This document shows, piece by piece, positions 1 through 4,428 of a stretch of 5,762 bases of DNA; positions within the stretch are counted from its first letter, which is position 1; every line of letters starts with the position of its first letter. The stretch is taken from NCBI GenBank assembly GCA_033722075.1, contig JAWVZU010000251.1:1-5762 (forward strand). Direction: 5' to 3'. This DNA comes from JAWVZU01 sp033722075 (GTDB taxonomy: Bacteria > Pseudomonadota > Gammaproteobacteria > Xanthomonadales > SZUA-38). The notes under the pieces were generated by a model. It ran no database searches. It had not been told where the DNA came from and was given only the letters and a program-made list of their open reading frames with translations. A program made the translations under genes and the position numbers.

Positions 1-1
1 C

Positions 2-985
2 CCGACCGTCCCCGAGGAATATGGTGGGCCGGGGCTGGACTTCCGATGCAACATCGTGGTGACCGAGGAGATTGCCCGCTTCGGTTTGAGCGGGATCGGT
101 TGGGGCCTGCACTCGGATATCGCCGTGCCCTACATCATCCGCTACGGCACCGAAGAACAGAAGCAAAAATATCTGCCGGGCTGTGTATCGGGCGAATACA
201 TCACCGCACTGGCCATGACCGAACCCGGTACCGGTTCCGATCTGCAGGCAATCAAGACCAGCGCCCGGCGGGATAATGATGGCTGGATCCTGAACGGTTC
301 CAAGACCTTCATCACCAACGGCCAGCTGGCCAACCTGATCATCGTTGCAGCCAAGACCGACCCGGCTGCCGGCGCCAAGGGCACCAGCCTGTTCCTGCTG
401 GAGACCGACGGTTGCGAGGGCTTCGAGCGCGGGAGAAACCTCGAGAAGATCGGCATGAAGGCCCAGGACACCTCGGAGCTCTTTTTCAACAACGTCCGTC
501 TCCCGGAAGATGCGCTTCTTGGCGGGGAAGGGCGGGGCTTCGCTCACATGATGGATGAGCTGCCGCAGGAGCGCCTCAGCGTATCCTGCAATGCCGTGGC
601 CAGCGCCGAGGCCGCGCTGGAATGGACCAAAGACTATGTCCGCGAGCGCACGGCCTTCGGTCGGCCGATCGCGGGATTCCAGAACACCCAGTTCGTGATG
701 GCGGAGCTGGCCACCGAGGTCCAGGTCACCCGCGCCTTCATCGATCGCTGCGCCGAGCTGCATCTGGAGGGGAAGCTCGATACGGTCACCGCTTCCATGG
801 CCAAGCTGAAGTGCACCGATCTGCAGTGCAAGGTGCTGGATGAATGCGTCCAGCTGCACGGCGGTTACGGCTACATGTGGGAATACCCGATCGCCCGGGC
901 CTTCGTCGACGCGCGGGTGCAGCGGATCTATGCGGGGACCAACGAGATCATGAAGCTGATCATCGCCCGGTCGATCCTCGGCTAG
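2..985 (+). CDS. Acyl-CoA dehydrogenase, long-chain/isovaleryl-like catalytic type (5' end outside window)
   Basis: FAD-dependent acyl-CoA dehydrogenase, a soluble enzyme that makes trans-2-enoyl-CoA and passes electrons to electron-transfer flavoprotein. The frame is open from base 2 and already reads VPEEYGGPGLDF there, a conserved segment usually some 50-60 residues into the protein. About that much is therefore missing, and the GTG at 56 is not the start. 327 residues are present (window numbering). MTEPGTGSD (72-80) is the flavin/substrate motif, RERTAFG (214-220) and QLHGGYGY (284-291) are the usual C-terminal-domain signatures, and the protein ends IIARSILG as the family does. The C-terminal site that carries the catalytic Glu in medium- and short-chain enzymes (YEGT) reads YAGT, Ala at 311. 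Instead LPQER offers Glu190, the catalytic position known from long-chain and isovaleryl-CoA dehydrogenases. So it probably acts on long or branched acyl-CoA; the exact substrate is unknown. It converges with the ligase gene and overlaps its stop codon. Confidence 0.95.
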   Translation, partial: PTVPEEYGGPGLDFRCNIVVTEEIARFGLSGIGWGLHSDIAVPYIIRYGTEEQKQKYLPGCVSGEYITALAMTEPGTGSDLQAIKTSARRDNDGWILNGSKTFITNGQLANLIIVAAKTDPAAGAKGTSLFLLETDGCEGFERGRNLEKIGMKAQDTSELFFNNVRLPEDALLGGEGRGFAHMMDELPQERLSVSCNAVASAEAALEWTKDYVRERTAFGRPIAGFQNTQFVMAELATEVQVTRAFIDRCAELHLEGKLDTVTASMAKLKCTDLQCKVLDECVQLHGGYGYMWEYPIARAFVDARVQRIYAGTNEIMKLIIARSILG

Positions 986-2490
986 CCGAAGCTCTCTCGC
1001 AACTGGTATTTGAGGATCTTGCCGGTGGCGTTGCGTGGCAGCGCTTCGACGAATTCCACCCGGCCTGGATGCTTGTAGCGGGCCAGGTGTTCCCGGCAGT
1101 GTTCGAGCACGGCCGCCGCCGTCAGGCTCTCGTCCCCGGCGATCACCGCGCAACCGGTCTCGCCCCAGTCCGGATCGGGCAGCCCGATCACCGCCACTTC
1201 GCGCACGCCGGGCAACTGGGCCAGCACGTGCTCGACCTCGGCCGGATAGACGTTTTCTCCGCCGGAGATGTACATGTCCTTCAGGCGGTCCTCGACGTAG
1301 ACGTAGCCGTCGGCATCGATGCGCGCCATGTCGCCGGTGCGCAGCCAGCCGTCGACGATCGCGGCGGCCGTCTCCTCCGGACGCCGCCAGTACTCGCGCA
1401 GGATATTGGGCCCCCGGGCCCACAGTTCGCCGATCTCCCCCGGCTCAGCTTCGCTTCCATCCAGCCGCATGGTCTTCAGCTCCGTGAGCATCAGCGCCTT
1501 GCCTGCAGAACCCGCCTTCTCCGGCACCTCGTGACCCTTGATGACGCAGGCTCCGCCACAGGTCTCGGTCATGCCGTAGACCTCCCGAATCGGCAGGCCG
1601 GCGTCGTACCACCATTGGACCAGGGCCGGGGCAAGGGGCTCTGCGCCGCCATAGGCCGCCCGGATGCCCGAGTAATCGGTGGTCTGTGCCCGCGGGTGTT
1701 GACGCAGTGCGGACCACAGGGCGGGAACGAGCATGAAGTGGGTGATGCCGAGATCGGGATCGCCGAGTGCATCGAAGATCCGGTCCGGCTCGAGCTGACG
1801 TTCCACCACGGCGGTTCCCCCAGCGAACAGCACGGTCAGGGAAAAGCCCATCATCGCTGCGATGTGGAACAACGGCAGCACCGCGTAGCTGACGGACCCG
1901 GAGTGGAGGTCGAAGGCCGGCACGCCGCTGACGAGCTGAGCGAGGATCATGCCGTGGGTGATAACCACCCCTTTCGGCGTGCCCGTGGTGCCCGATGAGT
2001 ACATCAGCATGCAGCGGTCCTCGGGCCCGTTGTCGACGCCGTCCAGTAGGGGCCTGGCCGCCGCAATTCGATCTTCCAATTCGCCTTGACCGGTGCCGTC
2101 CATGGCAATCCATTGTGGCCCCTCCTCGGCACGCAATTTGTCCACGACTTCACCAAAGGCGGTGTCGAAGAAGAGCACCGTCGGCTCCGCGTCTTCGACA
2201 ATGAAGCGCAGCTCCGAGGCGGTCAGCCGGAAATTGAGGGCCAGGTGAGTGGCGCCGACACGCCAGACGGCGAAGAGAATGTCGAGGACGTCGGTCGAAT
2301 TCTGGGAGAGGACGCCGACGCGATCGCCCGGTCCGACGCCGGCCTCGCGCAGGAGCGTCGCAATCCTGCCGACCCGCTCGTGCATCTCTCCGAAGGTCTG
2401 TCGGCGACCGCTGAACAGGTCGACGGTTGCGAGGCCCTTGCCATGGGCGTGCGCGTGATAGCGAATCCAGTCGGTAACACAGTCCTGCAT
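982..2490 (-). CDS. AMP-forming acyl-CoA ligase (fatty-acid/isoprenoid-acid CoA synthetase-like)
   Basis: Member of the ANL adenylating superfamily. It activates a carboxylic acid to acyl-AMP with ATP, then transfers it to CoA. At 502 residues it is complete and of usual length. Motifs in order: the P-loop YSSGTTGTPKG (164-174); YGMTET (305-310), contacting adenine and carboxylate; RTGD with Asp387, which binds the ribose; DRLKD (401-405) and ISGGENVYPAEVE (408-420) at the hinge; and PRNATGK, whose Lys491 is the catalytic lysine of the mobile C-terminal domain. All expected active residues are present, so the enzyme should work. No signal peptide or membrane segment is visible. The start at 2490 gives the normal N terminus (TDWIRYHA...); a G-run about 8 bases upstream may serve as ribosome site. 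It is the third gene of the minus-strand operon, 39 bases after the tetR-type gene. The substrate cannot be read from sequence; context suggests a branched or isoprenoid acid. Pseudomonas atu clusters also carry a ligase-like gene (atuH). Confidence 0.95.
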   Translation of the reverse strand: MQDCVTDWIRYHAHAHGKGLATVDLFSGRRQTFGEMHERVGRIATLLREAGVGPGDRVGVLSQNSTDVLDILFAVWRVGATHLALNFRLTASELRFIVEDAEPTVLFFDTAFGEVVDKLRAEEGPQWIAMDGTGQGELEDRIAAARPLLDGVDNGPEDRCMLMYSSGTTGTPKGVVITHGMILAQLVSGVPAFDLHSGSVSYAVLPLFHIAAMMGFSLTVLFAGGTAVVERQLEPDRIFDALGDPDLGITHFMLVPALWSALRQHPRAQTTDYSGIRAAYGGAEPLAPALVQWWYDAGLPIREVYGMTETCGGACVIKGHEVPEKAGSAGKALMLTELKTMRLDGSEAEPGEIGELWARGPNILREYWRRPEETAAAIVDGWLRTGDMARIDADGYVYVEDRLKDMYISGGENVYPAEVEHVLAQLPGVREVAVIGLPDPDWGETGCAVIAGDESLTAAAVLEHCREHLARYKHPGRVEFVEALPRNATGKILKYQLRESFG

Positions 2491-2529
2491 GACCCTTGCC
2501 CCCCAAGGTGAGACGTTGGAGGCAATAGA
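2491..2529 (-). promoter_or_regulatory. Intergenic leader of the ligase gene with small G-loop hairpin over the ribosome site
   Basis: The 39-base gap between the TetR stop (TAA, 2532-2530) and the ligase ATG. On the minus strand it contains CCTTG-GGGGG-CAAGG (2508-2494), a perfect 5-base inverted repeat with a 5-G loop, ending three bases before the start codon. The G-run is the best-placed ribosome-binding element, so folding could reduce translation. There is no T-run after the stem, so it is not a typical terminator. The hairpin is short and its role is conjecture. Confidence 0.3.
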
Positions 2530-3222
2530 TTAGCCGCTGTCGAGCTTTTCGGCGACCCGCTCCAGACGTTGGGTGATGCGCTCGAGGTCCGATGGTCGGT
2601 CGGGCCGACCGGGGCTGCGTTCCATTCCCCGGCGCAGGAGACCGATCGCGTGGGCCACGACGTCGTCCAGGTCTTCTTGTGCCTGGTCCCGGAGCATCAG
2701 CGTCCGTGCCGAATACTCGAGCATGCCGTAGAACAGGTCGCGCACCTGCCACAGCGGCACGTCCTCACGCAGTTCTCCTCGCGCGATTCCCTCCCTCAGC
2801 ACGCCGTCGAACACGGCCACGTAGGTGCGGTTCAGCGCCCGGTAGCCGCGGTCCTCGTAGTCGGGCAGGGATCGGTAGGAACCGATGAGCAGTTCCAGGA
2901 TACGCCACTCCGCCAGGCACTCGGCAAGGTGGTAGCGGGCCAGGAATTCCAGCCGATCGAAGGTCTCCCCGTGATCCGCCACGCCTGCGGCTGCACCCGC
3001 CGTCAGGGTCTCGTAGAAGCGCGCAATGACGGCCTGCAGCAGCGCCTGCTTGTTCTTGAAGTAAAGATAAAGGGTGCCTTCGGCGACGCCGGCGCGCTGG
3101 GCGATCTGGGCGACCTTGGCGCCCTCGAAGCCATGCTCGGAGAACTCGCGATGGGCCGCTTCCAGGATCGCGCTCTCCCGTGCCTCCACCTTTTCCCGGC
3201 GGGTCGGGATCGCCCGGTTCAC
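2530..3222 (-). CDS. TetR/AcrR-family transcriptional regulator with C-terminal heptad tail
   Basis: One-component, ligand-responsive DNA-binding repressor, 230 residues. The N-terminal TetR helix-turn-helix is clear: helix 1 SAILEAAHREFSEHG (17-31), then KVAQIAQRAG (36-45) and the recognition helix with the family signature GTLYLYFKNKQALL (49-62). Residues 65-200 form the helical ligand/dimerisation domain, which shows no motif I can tie to a ligand. After it comes a Pro/Arg-rich linker (SPGRPDRPSD, 203-212) and a helix with Leu213, Ile216, Leu220, Val223 and Leu227 in a 3-4-3-4 spacing, a coiled-coil pattern. I chose GTG at 3222 because it overlaps the upstream dehydrogenase stop as GTGA, the mark of translational coupling, and leaves the usual short arm before helix 1. 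GTG at 3189 is a less likely alternative. Lying between two enzyme genes of its own operon implies feedback on itself and its neighbours, presumably at 4382-4394. AtuR of the Pseudomonas terpene cluster is also a TetR protein; orthology is not shown. Confidence 0.95.
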   Translation of the reverse strand: MNRAIPTRREKVEARESAILEAAHREFSEHGFEGAKVAQIAQRAGVAEGTLYLYFKNKQALLQAVIARFYETLTAGAAAGVADHGETFDRLEFLARYHLAECLAEWRILELLIGSYRSLPDYEDRGYRALNRTYVAVFDGVLREGIARGELREDVPLWQVRDLFYGMLEYSARTLMLRDQAQEDLDDVVAHAIGLLRRGMERSPGRPDRPSDLERITQRLERVAEKLDSG

Positions 3223-4361
3223 AGGCCCATCTGGCGGGCGGCCAGATCGCGCATGATTTCTTCCGATCCGCCTCCGATGGCCATCACCTTGACTTCCCGG
3301 TAGATGCGCTCCACCGGATTGCCGCGCAGGTAGCCCGCACCACCCAGCACCTGCATCGCCTCGCTGGCGCAGAATTCCAGCGCCTTGGTGGCAAAGAACT
3401 TCGCCTTGCAGATTTCCGCGATCGGCATCTCGCCCTCGTTGATCAGCCAGCAGATGTGGTTCTGCGTGCTCTCTACAGCGTCGATCCGCGCCGACATTTC
3501 GGCGAATTTGTGGCGAATCACCTGGTGCTCGATGAGGCGCTTCCCGAAGGTCTCTCGCTCCCGTGCCCAGGTCAGGGCAACCTCGAAGCAGTCCTTCATC
3601 ATGCCCAGGGACTGGGCGATCAGCGCCACCCGCTCGAGGTTGAAGTTCTCCATGATGGCGATGAAACCGCGATCTTCGGCGCCTAGGAGGTGATCGGCGG
3701 GCACCCGGCAGTCTTCGAAATAGAGCGTGGCCTGGTCGGCGCACCACCAGCCCATTTTTCGCTCCAGCGGGGTGCGCGTGAAACCGGGCATATCGGCTTC
3801 GACCAGGAACAGGGAGATGCCGGTCAGCCCGGTTCCGCCGGTCCGTGCGCCGACCACGAAGAAATCGGCCTGCATGCCGCCGGTAATGAAGGTCTTGGTG
3901 CCGTTGATCAGATAGCTGTCGCCGTCGCGACGGGCGGTGCTGCCGAGGTTGGCCACGTCCGACCCGCCCGACGGCTCGGTGATGGCCAGGCAGGATCCTT
4001 TTTCGCCGGCCACGACGGGTGGCAGCACTCGCGTCTTGATCTCGTCATTGGCCAGGAGCTGGATCGGGCCCAGGGAAATGGAGCGGCCGCCGAGACTGGC
4101 CGGAATGCCGGTTGCGCCGCAACGTCCCATCTCCTCACTGAATGCCGCGCGCATGAAGGCGTCGTCGAAACCGAGGCCGCCGTAGCGTTCCTCGATGCCG
4201 AAGCCGAAAACCCCGAGTTCGGCGATCCTCGCATGCAGCTCCCAGGGCACTTCACCTGCCTCGTCCCAGGCATCGGCGTGCGGTTTGATTTCCCGAGCTA
4301 TGAAACGTCGGACGGTTTCCCGGAAGCTGCGTCGTTCCTCGGTCTCGAAGGGGTTCCGCAT
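3219..4361 (-). CDS. Acyl-CoA dehydrogenase, branched/isoprenoid acyl-CoA candidate
   Basis: Complete FAD-dependent acyl-CoA dehydrogenase of 380 residues, the normal family length, first gene of the minus-strand operon. The N-terminal helical domain (about 1-120) contains the ERYGGLGFDD turn (58-67). LAITEPSGGSDVANL (125-139) is the flavin/substrate motif, followed by NGTKTFITGG (153-162) and the beta-domain GWWCADQ (204-210). The C-terminal domain has RERETFGKRL (267-276) and QVLGGAGYLRGNPVERIYRE (337-356). The C-terminal catalytic-Glu site (YEGT in medium-chain enzymes) reads GGGS, with Gly364 in place of Glu. The probable base is Glu243 in NLERV, the isovaleryl/long-chain position. The GGGS-type ending also occurs, as I recall, in enzymes such as citronellyl-CoA dehydrogenase, which together with the carboxylase next door favours a branched substrate; this is inference. 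The ATG at 4361 starts MRNPFETEERRSFRE, a standard N terminus; the ribosome site is weak (CAGG). Its stop overlaps the TetR start. Confidence 0.96.
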   Translation of the reverse strand: MRNPFETEERRSFRETVRRFIAREIKPHADAWDEAGEVPWELHARIAELGVFGFGIEERYGGLGFDDAFMRAAFSEEMGRCGATGIPASLGGRSISLGPIQLLANDEIKTRVLPPVVAGEKGSCLAITEPSGGSDVANLGSTARRDGDSYLINGTKTFITGGMQADFFVVGARTGGTGLTGISLFLVEADMPGFTRTPLERKMGWWCADQATLYFEDCRVPADHLLGAEDRGFIAIMENFNLERVALIAQSLGMMKDCFEVALTWARERETFGKRLIEHQVIRHKFAEMSARIDAVESTQNHICWLINEGEMPIAEICKAKFFATKALEFCASEAMQVLGGAGYLRGNPVERIYREVKVMAIGGGSEEIMRDLAARQMGL

Positions 4362-4381
4362 GGTGCCTGGCCCGATTAAAA

Positions 4382-4394
4382 TGAGTTTGACTCA
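4382..4394. promoter_or_regulatory. Putative operator: perfect dyad TGAGT-TTG-ACTCA
   Basis: A 13-base sequence with perfect 5-base arms (4382-4386 and 4390-4394) around a 3-base centre, in the spacer between the divergent dehydrogenase and carboxylase genes. On the minus strand it lies immediately downstream of the -10 box, over the expected transcription start. On the plus strand it lies just upstream of TATAAT. Both positions are standard for a repressor. The local TetR protein is the obvious candidate binder, but binding is inferred from position and symmetry only. Confidence 0.55.
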
Positions 4395-4422
4395 GTTATA
4401 ATGATTTGCTTTCATAAGTCAA
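4395..4422 (-). promoter_or_regulatory. Putative sigma70-type promoter for the dehydrogenase-tetR-ligase operon
   Basis: On the minus strand: -35 TTGACT (4422-4417, five of six consensus bases), a 16-base spacer, then -10 TATAAC (4400-4395, five of six). The expected start falls about 4384-4389, inside the dyad, leaving a leader of some 25 bases before the ATG at 4361. This is the best promoter match noticed in the window. Confidence 0.55.
4397..4402 (+). promoter_or_regulatory. Putative -10 box (TATAAT) for the carboxylase gene
   Basis: An exact TATAAT, with transcription expected to begin near 4409, about 20 bases before the ATG at 4429. No good -35 lies 16-18 bases upstream (GATTAA or ATTAAA only). 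The dyad at 4382-4394 falls between the -35 and -10 regions. An alternative is -35 TTGACT (4387-4392) with a poor -10 TTCATA (4411-4416), which would give almost no leader. The box overlaps the opposite-strand -10, so the two directions would compete for polymerase. Confidence 0.4.
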
Positions 4423-4428
4423 TTCGCG

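Noticed and set aside
56..58. GTG as start of the first dehydrogenase
   Set aside because: The same frame upstream encodes VPEEYGGPGLDF, a conserved family segment, so the gene begins before the window.
978..990. Bidirectional terminator at the convergent junction
   Set aside because: Only the CTAG palindrome and a few flanking bases are present. There is no stable GC stem with T-run on either strand.
844..1998. 384-codon plus-strand open frame opposite the ligase gene
   Set aside because: Its composition is shadow-like, it has no motif, and the minus strand carries all adenylation motifs in a continuous frame.
3223..3747. N-terminal extension of the TetR frame into the dehydrogenase gene
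   Set aside because: The added 175 residues are an out-of-frame reading of the conserved dehydrogenase C terminus. TetR homology begins just after GTG 3222.
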